From: Pseudomonas fluorescens
Lineage (GTDB): Bacteria; Pseudomonadota; Gammaproteobacteria; Pseudomonadales; Pseudomonadaceae
Assembly (NCBI RefSeq): GCF_004683905.1
Contig: NZ_CP038438.1
Coordinates: 620,001-684,000, forward strand
DNA: 64,000 bases
Reading direction: 5' to 3'
The notes beneath the pieces are model-generated. The model saw only the letters and a list, made by a program, of their open reading frames with translations. It did no database searches and was not told where the DNA came from. Positions 56,400-64,000 of the stretch are shown in pieces (the stretch's first letter is position 1; the number at the start of each line of letters is the position of its first letter). Both the position numbers and the translations under genes were made by a program.

Positions 56400-56403
56400 C
56401 TTT

Positions 56404-57243
56404 TCAAGTGCTCCAGATTCTCGGTGATACCGCTTCGCGGCCGAGCAGGGCCGGGCGCAGCAGGCGCCACAGGTCGATCAGCCAGGCGCGGGCCAGCAGT
56501 GCCTCGCTCGCCAGGCAGCGGGCAACCAAAAGCCCCGGCAACTGGGTCAGATCACCGCGCACCTCATGGCCCAGCGAGCGGCAACGCTCCAGCAAATCGG
56601 CATCGATTTCACCGGTCACCAGCAGCGTCGCAAACACCGGATTGCCATCCAGACCGATCGGCGAATCGAGCAAGCCGTCATTGCCGGTGATGCGTTGACG
56701 CTCGTGCCAGAGCAATCGCCCGTCACGGCGGATATCCAGATGCGCTTGAAAGTGTCCGAGGTCGAAGCGCTCGCCACTGGCCGGTCGGCCCAGCGCCACC
56801 ACGTCCCAGTAGAACAGCCGCGCATCGCCCTCAAGCTCGATCGAGGTGGTGAGTTCGGCCTGAGCGGCGCTGTAGACGATAGTTTCCTGCGGCAGCCACT
56901 CCAGCGTCGCACCGGTCGCGATTTTCAGATCGAGCTGCTGATACGCCGGCCCCGCTGCGCGATACCACTTGGCGGCGCCGGGGCTGGTGATCTGCGCCCA
57001 GGCGTCCCGTTCGACGCGGGCGCTGATGTTCAGCCGGTCACCCCCGGCGATCCCGCCCGGCGGGTGGACGATGATGTGCTGGCAGACCTCGGGGCCTTCG
57101 GCATACAGATGCTTTTGTACCCGTAGCGGGCCGAGATGCCGGCGTTGAACCGGGCGCGTGCAGTCGCCGAAGCGGGCGTAGGCCAGTTCCAGCTCGGCGT
57201 GCCAGCTCGGGGTAAACAGGGCAGTGGGAAGCGGTAAGTTCAT
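56404..57243 (-). CDS. ureD: Urease accessory protein UreD
   Basis: A 279-residue urease chaperone (UreH in some species) that binds apo-urease and recruits UreF-UreG. Conserved parts are [44 protein letters not shown] and [12 protein letters not shown]. It is separated by 30 bases from the upstream urtE gene, so it probably continues the urt transcript. It is split from ureE-ureF-ureG by about 19 kb. Confidence 0.95.
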   Translation of the reverse strand: MNLPLPTALFTPSWHAELELAYARFGDCTRPVQRRHLGPLRVQKHLYAEGPEVCQHIIVHPPGGIAGGDRLNISARVERDAWAQITSPGAAKWYRAAGPAYQQLDLKIATGATLEWLPQETIVYSAAQAELTTSIELEGDARLFYWDVVALGRPASGERFDLGHFQAHLDIRRDGRLLWHERQRITGNDGLLDSPIGLDGNPVFATLLVTGEIDADLLERCRSLGHEVRGDLTQLPGLLVARCLASEALLARAWLIDLWRLLRPALLGREAVSPRIWST

Positions 57244-57273
57244 GGTTTGTAATTATCGTTAGGAAGCTACAGA

Positions 57274-57972
57274 TTAAATTGTTACCAGACCTCGTACACC
57301 CTCGGCCTCCATATTTTCACCGCGACCCTGCTGCACGATCTCGCCCCGGGACATCACCAGGTACTGATCGGCCAGCTCGGCGGCGAAGTCGTAGAACTGC
57401 TCAACCAGCAAAATCGCCATGTCGCCCCGCGCCGCGAGCTTCTTGATCACCGCGCCGATCTCCTTGATCACCGAGGGCTGGATGCCTTCGGTGGGCTCGT
57501 CGAGGATCAGCAAACGCGGACGACTGGCCAGGGCGCGACCGATAGCCAGCTGCTGTTGCTGACCGCCGGACAGGTCACCGCCGCGGCGCTGCTTCATTTG
57601 TAGCAGCACCGGGAACAATTCGTAGATGAAACCTGGTACTTCTTTCGCTTCACTGCCGGGAAACCGTGACAGGCCCATCAGCAGATTCTCCTCCACGGTG
57701 AGCCGGCCGAAGATTTCCCGGCCCTGTGGCACATAGGCGATCCCGGCGTGTACCCGCTGGTGCGGCTTGAACGTGGTAATCGGTTGGCCTTCCCAGTTCA
57801 CCACACCTTCCTTGGCCGGCAACAGGCCCATCAGGCATTTGAGCAGGGTGGTCTTGCCCACGCCGTTGCGCCCGAGCAGGCAGGTGACTTCGCCGACTTT
57901 TACGTCGAATGAGAGGCCACGGAGGATGTGGCTACCGCCGTAGTACTGGTGCAACTTGTCGACTTGCAGCAT
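57274..57972 (-). CDS. urtE: Urea ABC transporter ATPase UrtE
   Basis: An ATP-binding subunit of 232 residues. The ATG at 57972 gives MLQVDKLHQYYGGSHILRGL. Walker A is GRNGVGKT at 34-41, signature LSGGQQQQLAIGRALA, Walker B LLILDEPTEGIQPS and H-loop VEQFYDF. It is the LivF-like member of the urea transporter. The last gene of the urt block before ureD; a palindromic repeat separates it from urtD. Confidence 0.94.
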   Translation of the reverse strand: MLQVDKLHQYYGGSHILRGLSFDVKVGEVTCLLGRNGVGKTTLLKCLMGLLPAKEGVVNWEGQPITTFKPHQRVHAGIAYVPQGREIFGRLTVEENLLMGLSRFPGSEAKEVPGFIYELFPVLLQMKQRRGGDLSGGQQQQLAIGRALASRPRLLILDEPTEGIQPSVIKEIGAVIKKLAARGDMAILLVEQFYDFAAELADQYLVMSRGEIVQQGRGENMEAEGVRGLVTI

Positions 57973-57995
57973 TCTCAAAATCTCCTCAAATCCCC

Positions 57996-58086
57996 CTGTG
58001 GGAGCGGGCTTGCTCGCGAATGCGGTGGATCAGTCGCCATCAACTTGAATGGCACACCGCATTCGCGAGCAAGCCCGCTCCCACAT
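57996..58086. repeat. REP-type palindromic dyad, family A
   Basis: Inverted family A pair inside the urt operon between urtD and urtE. Confidence 0.92.
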
Positions 58087-58104
58087 TGGAAAGGTGTTTG
58101 CAGT

Positions 58105-58974
58105 TCAACGGCCGAGATAGACCTCGATCACCCGCTCGTTTTCCTGCACCTGCTCCAGCGACCCTTCCGCCAGCACGCTGCCCTGATGCAGCACCGTCAC
58201 GTGGTCGGCAATCGAGCCGACGAAGCCCATGTCGTGCTCCACCACCATCAGCGAATGCTTGCCGGCCAGCGATTTGAACAGCTCGGCGGTGAATTCGGTT
58301 TCGGCATCGGTCATGCCCGCCACCGGTTCGTCGAGCAGCAACAGTTGCGGGTCTTGCATCAGCAACATGCCGATCTCCAGAAACTGCTTCTGGCCGTGTG
58401 ACAGCAAGCCCGCCGGGCGATTGACCGAGGTGGTCAGGCGGATGGTCTCCAGCACTTCGCTGATGCGATCGCGCTGCTCGCCGCTCAGGCGTGCGCGCAA
58501 ACTGGCCCACACCGACTTGTCGGTCTTCTGCGCCAGCTCCAGATTCTCGAACACGCTGAGCGCTTCGAACACTGTCGGTTTCTGGAACTTGCGGCCGATC
58601 CCGGCCTGGGCGATCTGCACTTCGCTCATCTGCGTCAGATCGAGGGTTTCGCCGAACCACGCCTTGCCGTGGCTGGGGCGAGTCTTGCCGGTGATGACGT
58701 CCATCAGCGTAGTCTTGCCTGCGCCATTGGGGCCGATGATGCAGCGCAGTTCGCCGACACCGATGTACAGGTTCAGATTGTTCAGCGCACGGAAGCCGTC
58801 GAAGCTGACGCTGATGTCTTCCAGGGTCAGGATCGTGCCGTGGCGGGTGTCGAGGCCCGGGCCGACGCGTTGGCCGAGGCCGATCGAGTCACGGCTGGTG
58901 CCTTCGTCCTTGTTCGGTTCCACGGGGAAAAACGCCGGTTCGAGCATGAATTCAGCACTCGCAGTGACTCTCAT
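58105..58974 (-). CDS. urtD: Urea ABC transporter ATPase UrtD
   Basis: An ATP-binding subunit of 289 residues with Walker A GPNGAGKT at 81-88, signature LSHGQKQFLEIGM, Walker B LLLLDEPVAGM and the H-loop VVEHDMGFV. An N-terminal extension of about 45 residues (MRVTASAEFMLEPAFFPVEP) precedes the ABC core; internal Met10 is an alternative start. It overlaps the urtC stop by 4 bases (ATGA). Confidence 0.93.
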   Translation of the reverse strand: MRVTASAEFMLEPAFFPVEPNKDEGTSRDSIGLGQRVGPGLDTRHGTILTLEDISVSFDGFRALNNLNLYIGVGELRCIIGPNGAGKTTLMDVITGKTRPSHGKAWFGETLDLTQMSEVQIAQAGIGRKFQKPTVFEALSVFENLELAQKTDKSVWASLRARLSGEQRDRISEVLETIRLTTSVNRPAGLLSHGQKQFLEIGMLLMQDPQLLLLDEPVAGMTDAETEFTAELFKSLAGKHSLMVVEHDMGFVGSIADHVTVLHQGSVLAEGSLEQVQENERVIEVYLGR

Positions 58975-60050
58975 TGTTCACCTCGTTTCTTCAGCAGGCC
59001 GATCACGCCTTTGGGCAGATACAACGTCACGACGATGAACAGCGCGCCGAGGAAGAACAGCCAGTATTCGGGGAAGGCCACGGTGAACCAGCTCTTCATG
59101 CCGTTGACCACACCGGCACCGAGCAACGGCCCGATCAGCGTGCCGCGACCGCCGAGGGCGACCCACACCGCCGCTTCGATCGAGTTGGTCGGCGACATTT
59201 CGCTGGGGTTGATGATCCCCACCTGCGGCACGTACAACGCCCCGGCCAGACCGCACAGCACCGCGCTCAAGACCCAGACAAACAGCTTGAAACCGCGCGG
59301 GTCGTAACCGCAGAACATCAGGCGGTTTTCCGCATCGCGCAGCGCCGTCAGCACCCGGCCGAACTTGCTCTGCGCCAGACGCCAGCCGATGAACAGACTT
59401 GCCACCAGCAACAACACGGTGGCCAGAAACAGCACTGCGCGAGTGCCCGGTTCAGTGATACCGAAACCGAGAATCGTGCGGAAATTGGTGAAGCCGTTGT
59501 TACCGCCGAAGCCGGTCTCGTTGCGGAAAAACAGAAGCATCCCGGCGAACGTCAGGGCCTGGGTCATGATCGAGAAATACACACCCTTGATCCGCGAGCG
59601 GAAGGCAAAGAAGCCGAACACCAGCGCCAGCAGACCCGGTGCCAGCACCACCAGACACATCGACCAGATAAAGCTGCTGGTGCCGCTCCAGTACCACGGC
59701 AGGTCGGTCCACGACAGAAAGGTCATGAACGCCGGCAAACCATCACCGGCGGCCTGACGCATCAGGTACATGCCCATCGCATAACCGCCGAGGGCGAAGA
59801 ACAGGCCGTGGCCCAGCGACAGCAGCCCGGCGTAGCCCCAGACCAGATCCAGCGCCAGAGCGACGATCGCGTAGCAGAGGATTTTGCCGACCAGCGTCAG
59901 GGTGTAGGCCGAGACATGCAGCGCGCTGTCCGGTGCCAACAGCGAAAGCAGCGGCAGGGCGATCAGCAGCGCGAGGATCACCGCGCCGATGGCAAGGGTG
60001 AGTTTCGGCCCGGCCTTTTGCGTGGCCGTGACAAGTAGAGGCTGGTTCAT
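58971..60050 (-). CDS. urtC: Urea ABC transporter permease UrtC
   Basis: An inner-membrane permease of the LivM type, 359 residues from ATG 60050 (MNQPLLVTATQKAGPKLTLA). It has about ten helices, the core WGYAGLLSLGHGLFFALGGYAMGMY, and the coupling region GRVLTALRDAENRLMFCGYDP. A much longer frame on this strand upstream is a shadow of urtB. It shares one base with the urtB stop and overlaps urtD. Confidence 0.94.
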   Translation of the reverse strand: MNQPLLVTATQKAGPKLTLAIGAVILALLIALPLLSLLAPDSALHVSAYTLTLVGKILCYAIVALALDLVWGYAGLLSLGHGLFFALGGYAMGMYLMRQAAGDGLPAFMTFLSWTDLPWYWSGTSSFIWSMCLVVLAPGLLALVFGFFAFRSRIKGVYFSIMTQALTFAGMLLFFRNETGFGGNNGFTNFRTILGFGITEPGTRAVLFLATVLLLVASLFIGWRLAQSKFGRVLTALRDAENRLMFCGYDPRGFKLFVWVLSAVLCGLAGALYVPQVGIINPSEMSPTNSIEAAVWVALGGRGTLIGPLLGAGVVNGMKSWFTVAFPEYWLFFLGALFIVVTLYLPKGVIGLLKKRGEQ

Positions 60051-61552
60051 CAGTCGATCACCCGTCCTTTCAGTGCGAAGAGGCCTTGCGGACGTTTCTG
60101 GATGAACAGAATGATCAGCGCGAGGATCAGGATCTTGCCGAGTACCGCACCGATCTGCGGTTCGAGAATTTTGTTGGCGATGCCCAGCCCGAACGCGGCG
60201 AGCACGCTGCCGGCGAGTTGCCCGACGCCACCGAGCACCACCACCAGGAATGAGTCGATGATGTAGCTCTGACCCAGATCCGGGCCGACGTTGCCGATCT
60301 GGCTCAGCGCCACGCCACCGAGGCCGGCGATGCCCGAGCCGAGGCCGAAGGCGAGCATGTCGACGCGCCCGGTCGGCACGCCGCAGCAGGCAGCCATGTT
60401 GCGGTTCTGCGTGACCGCTCGCACGTTGAGGCCGAGGCGGGTCTTGTTCAGCAGCAGCCAGGTCAGCACCACCACGAACAAAGCGAAAGCGATGATCACG
60501 ATGCGGTTGTACGGCAGCACCAGATTCGGCAGCACCTGAATCCCGCCGGACAGCCACGCCGGGTTCGCCACCTCGACGTTCTGCGCCCCGAACAGCAGGC
60601 GCACCAACTGGATCAGCATCAGGCTGATGCCCCAAGTGGCGAGCAGGGTTTCCAGCGGCCGGCCGTAGAGGTGACGAATCACCGTGCGTTCCAGCGCCAT
60701 GCCGATCGCCGCCGTGACGAAGAACGCCACCGGCAGCGCGATCAGCGGATAGAACTCGATGGCTTGTGGGGCGTAACGCTGGAACATCAGTTGCACCACG
60801 TAGGTCGAGTAGGCGCCGAGCATCAGCATCTCGCCGTGGGCCATGTTGATTACCCCGAGCAGGCCGAAGGTGATCGCCAGACCGAGTGCCGCGAGCAGCA
60901 GAATCGAACCGAGGGACATGCCGCTGAACGCCTCACCGAGGATTTCGCCGACCAGCAGTTTGTGTTTCACCTGCGCCAGACTGGTTTCGGCGGCGGTGCG
61001 CACGCCGGCATCGCTTTCGACGCCGGGTTCGAGCAGGCCTTCGAGGCGGGTGCGGGCCAGGGGATCGCCGGTTTCACCGAGCAGGCGCACGGCGGCCAGA
61101 CGCACTGCCGGATCGCTGTCCACCAATTGCAGGTTGGCCAGGGCCAGGCTCAGGGCGGCGTGGACGTTCTCATCTTTTTCGCCAGCCAGTTGCTGGTCGA
61201 GGAATTTCAGCTGCGCGGGTTTCGCGCTTTTCTGCAATTGCTGCGCAGCAGTCAGACGGGTTTTGGCGTCGGCGGCGAGCAATTGGTGGCTGGCCAACGC
61301 GGTGTCGATCAGACCCCGCAGGCGGTTGTTCAGACGCAGGGTTTTTGGCTGGCCGTCGATGATCAATTCGCCTTGTTGCAGGGCGTTGATCAGCTCGACA
61401 CGCGCCGGCTCGGGCTGCGCGGCCCAGGCTTCAAGCAGTCTGGCTTGCTGCACGGGATTGGCGGCGACGAAGTCTTCGGCGTCGCCGGCAAAGGCAGTCA
61501 TCGGCAACAGCAGTGCGATGGCGAGGATGAAGCGGTAAAGGGTAGTCGGCAT
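60050..61552 (-). CDS. urtB: Urea ABC transporter permease UrtB
   Basis: A LivH-type permease of 500 residues. It begins with a signal-like helix (MPTTLYRFILAIALLLPMTAFA) and a periplasmic helical domain of about 180 residues with HEAT-like character (AVRLLGETGDPLARTRLEGLL), which is usual in UrtB but absent in LivH. The membrane core includes GVINMAHGEMLMLGAYSTY and RAVTQNRNMAACCGVPTG. It overlaps urtC by one base and lies 237 bases after urtA across a family C palindrome. Confidence 0.94.
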   Translation of the reverse strand: MPTTLYRFILAIALLLPMTAFAGDAEDFVAANPVQQARLLEAWAAQPEPARVELINALQQGELIIDGQPKTLRLNNRLRGLIDTALASHQLLAADAKTRLTAAQQLQKSAKPAQLKFLDQQLAGEKDENVHAALSLALANLQLVDSDPAVRLAAVRLLGETGDPLARTRLEGLLEPGVESDAGVRTAAETSLAQVKHKLLVGEILGEAFSGMSLGSILLLAALGLAITFGLLGVINMAHGEMLMLGAYSTYVVQLMFQRYAPQAIEFYPLIALPVAFFVTAAIGMALERTVIRHLYGRPLETLLATWGISLMLIQLVRLLFGAQNVEVANPAWLSGGIQVLPNLVLPYNRIVIIAFALFVVVLTWLLLNKTRLGLNVRAVTQNRNMAACCGVPTGRVDMLAFGLGSGIAGLGGVALSQIGNVGPDLGQSYIIDSFLVVVLGGVGQLAGSVLAAFGLGIANKILEPQIGAVLGKILILALIILFIQKRPQGLFALKGRVID

Positions 61553-61590
61553 AAAGAGTCGCCTTGCGCGGACTAATGGTGGGCACAGTC

Positions 61591-61726
61591 TTTGTGGCGA
61601 GGGGATTCATCCCCGATCGGCTGCGAAGCAGTCGCAAAAACAGTCGCCGCGATTCACAGGTACATCGCGCCTGTAGCATTTGGGGTCGCTTCGCGACCCA
61701 TCGGGGATGAATCCCCTCACCACAAA
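61591..61726. repeat. Palindromic dyad, family C
   Basis: GTGGCGAGGGGATTCATCCC paired with GGGATGAATCCCCTCACCAC over about 95 bases, enclosing smaller hairpins (GGGTCGCTTCGCGACCC). It sits between urtA and urtB, as the family A copy sits between braC and livH. Confidence 0.9.
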
Positions 61727-61789
61727 ATATTGTTCCCACAGGGGGATCGAGTCGGCCTCACGCCAGGCGCGAGGCCGACACCCAATGGC

Positions 61790-63055
61790 TCAGTTGCTCT
61801 TCACCGCATAATCCGGCTTCTTGTCGTTGCCATCGATAAACGGACTCCACGGTTGCGCGCGGATCGGCCCTTCGGTCTGCCACACGACGTTGAACTGACC
61901 GTCAGCCTGGATCTCGCCGATCATCACCGGTTTGTGCAGGTGGTGATTGGTCTTGTCCATGGTCAGGGTGTAACCGGACGGTGCGGCGAAGGTCTGGCCG
62001 GCCAGTGCTTCGCGAACCTTGTCGACGTCGGTGGACTTGGCTTTCTCCACCGCTTGCGCCCACATGTGGATGCCGACGTAAGTGGCTTCCATCGGGTCGT
62101 TGGTCACCGCTTTGTCGGCGCCCGGCAGGTTGTGTTTCTTCGCGTAAGCCTTCCAGTCAGCGACGAACTTCTTGTTCACCGGGTTCTCCACGGACTCGAA
62201 GTAGTTCCACGCCGCAAGGTTGCCCACCAGCGGTTTGGTGTCGATGCCGCGCAGCTCTTCTTCACCCACCGAGAACGCCACCACCGGTACGTCGGTAGCC
62301 TTCAGGCCCTGGTTGGCCAGCTCTTTGTAGAACGGCACGTTGGAGTCGCCGTTGACCGTGGAGATCACAGCAGTCTTGCCGCCGGCGGAGAATTTCTTGA
62401 TGTTGGCGACGATGGTTTGATAGTCGCTATGACCGAACGGGGTATAGACCTCTTCGATGTCCTTGTCGGCCACGCCTTTGGAATGAAGGAACGAGCGCAG
62501 GATCTTGTTGGTGGTGCGCGGGTAGACGTAGTCGGTGCCGAGCAGGAAGAAGCGCTTGGCGCTGCCGCCTTCTTCGCTCATCAGGTATTCAACGGCGGGG
62601 ATCGCTTGCTGGTTCGGCGCGGCGCCGGTGTAGAACACGTTCGGCGACATCTCTTCGCCTTCGTATTGCACCGGGTAGAACAGCAGGCCGTTGAGTTCTT
62701 CGAACACCGGCAGCACCGATTTACGTGACACCGACGTCCAGCAACCGAACACCACCGCGACCTTGTCCTGGGTCAGCAACTGCCGGCCCTTCTCGGCGAA
62801 CAGCGGCCAGTTCGACGCAGGGTCGACCACCACCGGTTCGAGCATCTTGCCGTTCACGCCGCCCTTGGCGTTGATCTCGTCGATGGTCATCAGCGCCATG
62901 TCTTTGAGCGACGTTTCGGAGATCGCCATGGTCCCGGACAACGAATGCAGAATCCCCACCTTGATGGTCTCGGCGGCCTGGACAGTCCAGGTCATGCCCA
63001 TCGCGGCAATGGATGCCGTGAGTGTGAAAGCCTTGATCAAACTGCGACGCTTCAT
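61790..63055 (-). CDS. urtA: Urea ABC transporter substrate-binding protein UrtA
   Basis: This periplasmic urea-binding protein is 421 residues. The leader MKRRSLIKAFTLTASIAAMG has a twin-Arg with the pattern RRSLIK, so export could be by Tat; cleavage likely follows VQAA. The mature start ETIKVGILHSLSGTMAISETS and the segments CWTSVSRKSVLPVFEE and FYPVQYEGEEMSPNVFYTGAAPNQQ (quoted only as a landmark) fit UrtA/FmdD. It is the first gene of urtABCDE, with sigma54- and NtrC-like elements upstream. Confidence 0.94.
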   Translation of the reverse strand: MKRRSLIKAFTLTASIAAMGMTWTVQAAETIKVGILHSLSGTMAISETSLKDMALMTIDEINAKGGVNGKMLEPVVVDPASNWPLFAEKGRQLLTQDKVAVVFGCWTSVSRKSVLPVFEELNGLLFYPVQYEGEEMSPNVFYTGAAPNQQAIPAVEYLMSEEGGSAKRFFLLGTDYVYPRTTNKILRSFLHSKGVADKDIEEVYTPFGHSDYQTIVANIKKFSAGGKTAVISTVNGDSNVPFYKELANQGLKATDVPVVAFSVGEEELRGIDTKPLVGNLAAWNYFESVENPVNKKFVADWKAYAKKHNLPGADKAVTNDPMEATYVGIHMWAQAVEKAKSTDVDKVREALAGQTFAAPSGYTLTMDKTNHHLHKPVMIGEIQADGQFNVVWQTEGPIRAQPWSPFIDGNDKKPDYAVKSN

Positions 63056-63121
63056 TGTGCGATCTCCATGAACGTTAAAGTTTTTTATGGTTGGCAGATG
63101 CGGACGACTGAAGGTGTGTTT

Positions 63122-63137
63122 TGCAAGGGCTGTGCCC
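63122..63137 (-). promoter_or_regulatory. Putative sigma54 promoter of urtABCDE
   Basis: On the minus strand GGGCACAGCCCTTGCA keeps the key GG (-24) and GC (-12) doublets with correct spacing and differs from TGGCACG-N4-TTGCW at the first and seventh bases. Initiation near 63111 gives about 55 bases of leader to urtA. Confidence 0.55.
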
Positions 63138-63188
63138 GGTCGGGATCGGGCAGGAAAATGTCGGTTTAGAGCGGTTGCGCGCGGGCGG

Positions 63189-63226
63189 GGTGCACCATGA
63201 AGGGACGCGGAGAGAGCGTTGGTGCA
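63189..63226. promoter_or_regulatory. NtrC-like half-sites upstream of urtA
   Basis: TGCACCA (63191-63197, inside palindrome GGTGCACC) and TTGGTGCA (63219-63226) resemble halves of the NtrC site TGCACC-N5-GGTGCA. They lie roughly 80-115 bases upstream of the predicted urtA start point, where an enhancer is expected. The spacing between halves is wider than usual. Confidence 0.4.
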
Positions 63227-63274
63227 AGCGGCCGCGCCAGATTGGGGCGCGATTTCAAGGACAACACTGTCCCC

Positions 63275-63364
63275 TGTAGGAGTGAGCCTGCTCGCGATAG
63301 CGTTCTGTCATCCGCATTGATGTCGAATGTGTCGCCGTCATCGCGAGCAGGCTCACTCCTACAA
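63275..63364. repeat. Palindromic dyad, family B
   Basis: TGTAGGAGTGAGCCTGCTCG and its complement about 45 bases apart. With the promoter elements above it accounts for the 63056-63379 gap. Confidence 0.9.
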
Positions 63365-63379
63365 GTTGATTGTGCTGGA

Positions 63380-64000
63380 TCAGCGGCGGCGCATCAGGCC
63401 GATGAAGAACAGACCGCCGATAGCTGCGGTGGCGACGCCGATGGGCAGGTCTTCCGGCGCGATCAGAGTTCGCGCGGCAACATCGACCCACACCAGAAAC
63501 AGGCTGCCGAGCAGTACGCAGGCCGGCAACAATCGGCGGTGTTCGGCACCGACCAGACGCCGGGCAATGTGCGGCACCATCAGCCCGACAAAACCGATCG
63601 AGCCGCTGATCGACACCAGCACCCCGGTCATCAAGGACGCGATCACAAACACCCGCAAACGCACCGCGCGGGCATTCAGGCCGAGGGTGACGGCGGTCTG
63701 TTCACCGGCCATCAATGCGTTCAACGGCCGGGCCATGCCCAGCAGCAGACCGAGGCCGAGCAACACGCTCAGCGCCGGTATCGTCAGCAACTCCCAACGC
63801 GCCAGGCCGAGGCCGCCGAGCATCCAGAACATCACCGCCGAGCTGGCGCGATGGTCGCCCATGAACAGCAGCAGGTTGGCGATTGCCATCATCACGAACG
63901 ACACCGCCACGCCGCACAGCAGCAACCGGTCGCTGTCGAGCCGACCCTGACGGTTGGCAATCCCCAGCACCAGGAACATGCTCAGCAACGCACCGATGAA
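63380..64000 (-). CDS. FecCD-type iron-siderophore ABC permease (5' end outside the window)
   Basis: The C-terminal ~206 residues of an iron-chelate ABC permease. The frame is open to the window edge. Conserved FecCD segments are LLCGVAVSFVMMAIANLLLF, FWMLGGLGLARWELL, LGLNARAVRLRVFVIASLMTG, IGFVGLMVPHIARRLVGAEHR and APEDLPIGVATAAIGGLFFI. About six helices are present of the usual ten. It is probably part of a siderophore or haem/B12 uptake operon that continues beyond 64000. Confidence 0.92.
   Translation of the reverse strand, partial: FIGALLSMFLVLGIANRQGRLDSDRLLLCGVAVSFVMMAIANLLLFMGDHRASSAVMFWMLGGLGLARWELLTIPALSVLLGLGLLLGMARPLNALMAGEQTAVTLGLNARAVRLRVFVIASLMTGVLVSISGSIGFVGLMVPHIARRLVGAEHRRLLPACVLLGSLFLVWVDVAARTLIAPEDLPIGVATAAIGGLFFIGLMRRR

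Overview
The window reads as a chromosomal segment of a fluorescent pseudomonad (Pseudomonas fluorescens/koreensis type). This is inferred from the high GC content and GC-rich third codon positions, from typical Pseudomonas gene blocks (rnr-rlmB-rpsF-rpsR-rplI-dnaB, azu/nadE/pncB, a urease locus interrupted by acetyltransferase genes, amaAB), and from many dispersed palindromic dyads of the REP/REPIN kind. No prophage, transposase, CRISPR array, rRNA or tRNA gene was recognised. About 63 protein genes are called. The first (rnr) and last (a FecCD-type permease) run off the window.

Layout. 0-9.5 kb is core information processing: RNase R, RlmB, the S6-S18-membrane protein-L9 operon behind a strong sigma70-like promoter, DnaB helicase and a YgiQ-type radical SAM protein. 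9.8-16.6 kb is a tight three-gene operon encoding a transglutaminase/DUF2126 fusion, a circularly permuted ATP-grasp/alpha-E protein and a second transglutaminase. This is a predicted peptide-ligating and cleaving system whose biological role I do not know, and it is the most intriguing system here. 16.8-20.7 kb holds a LOG-family protein, azurin with an ANR-like box, and the NAD salvage pair nadE-pncB. 20.9-25 kb is lysine/pipecolate catabolism (LysR regulator, amaB, amaA). 25.3-30.5 kb is a complete branched-chain amino acid ABC transporter behind a consensus sigma54 promoter. A long intergenic region with clustered DnaA-box matches follows.

From 31.3 kb the window is mixed: an SDR, a CDF-like transporter, a sugar epimerase, then urease accessory genes ureJ-ureG-ureF-ureE (34.6-37.0 kb). 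Next come about 15 kb of unrelated genes: a FabR-like repressor, a secreted TPQGQ-repeat protein, AsmA, bacterioferritin, LysR with azoR and an SMR exporter, a lipase, an EamA exporter beside an AraC regulator, PsiF, an AI-2E family protein, an Hsp70-like protein beside cbpA-cbpM, and an orphan histidine kinase. The urease structural and ureD genes follow (52.6-57.2 kb), then the urea ABC transporter urtEDCBA (57.3-63.1 kb).

How it fits together: urea import (UrtABCDE), urease (UreABC) and its maturation factors (UreDEFG, UreJ) are physically split. However, both ureE and urtA are preceded by -24/-12 (sigma54) promoter-like elements, and urtA also by NtrC-like half-sites, so the two blocks may be unified by nitrogen control. 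The branched-chain amino acid transporter shares that promoter type. At least 17 copies of one palindromic dyad family, plus three smaller families, fill the gaps between genes, several of them inside operons just downstream of binding-protein genes.
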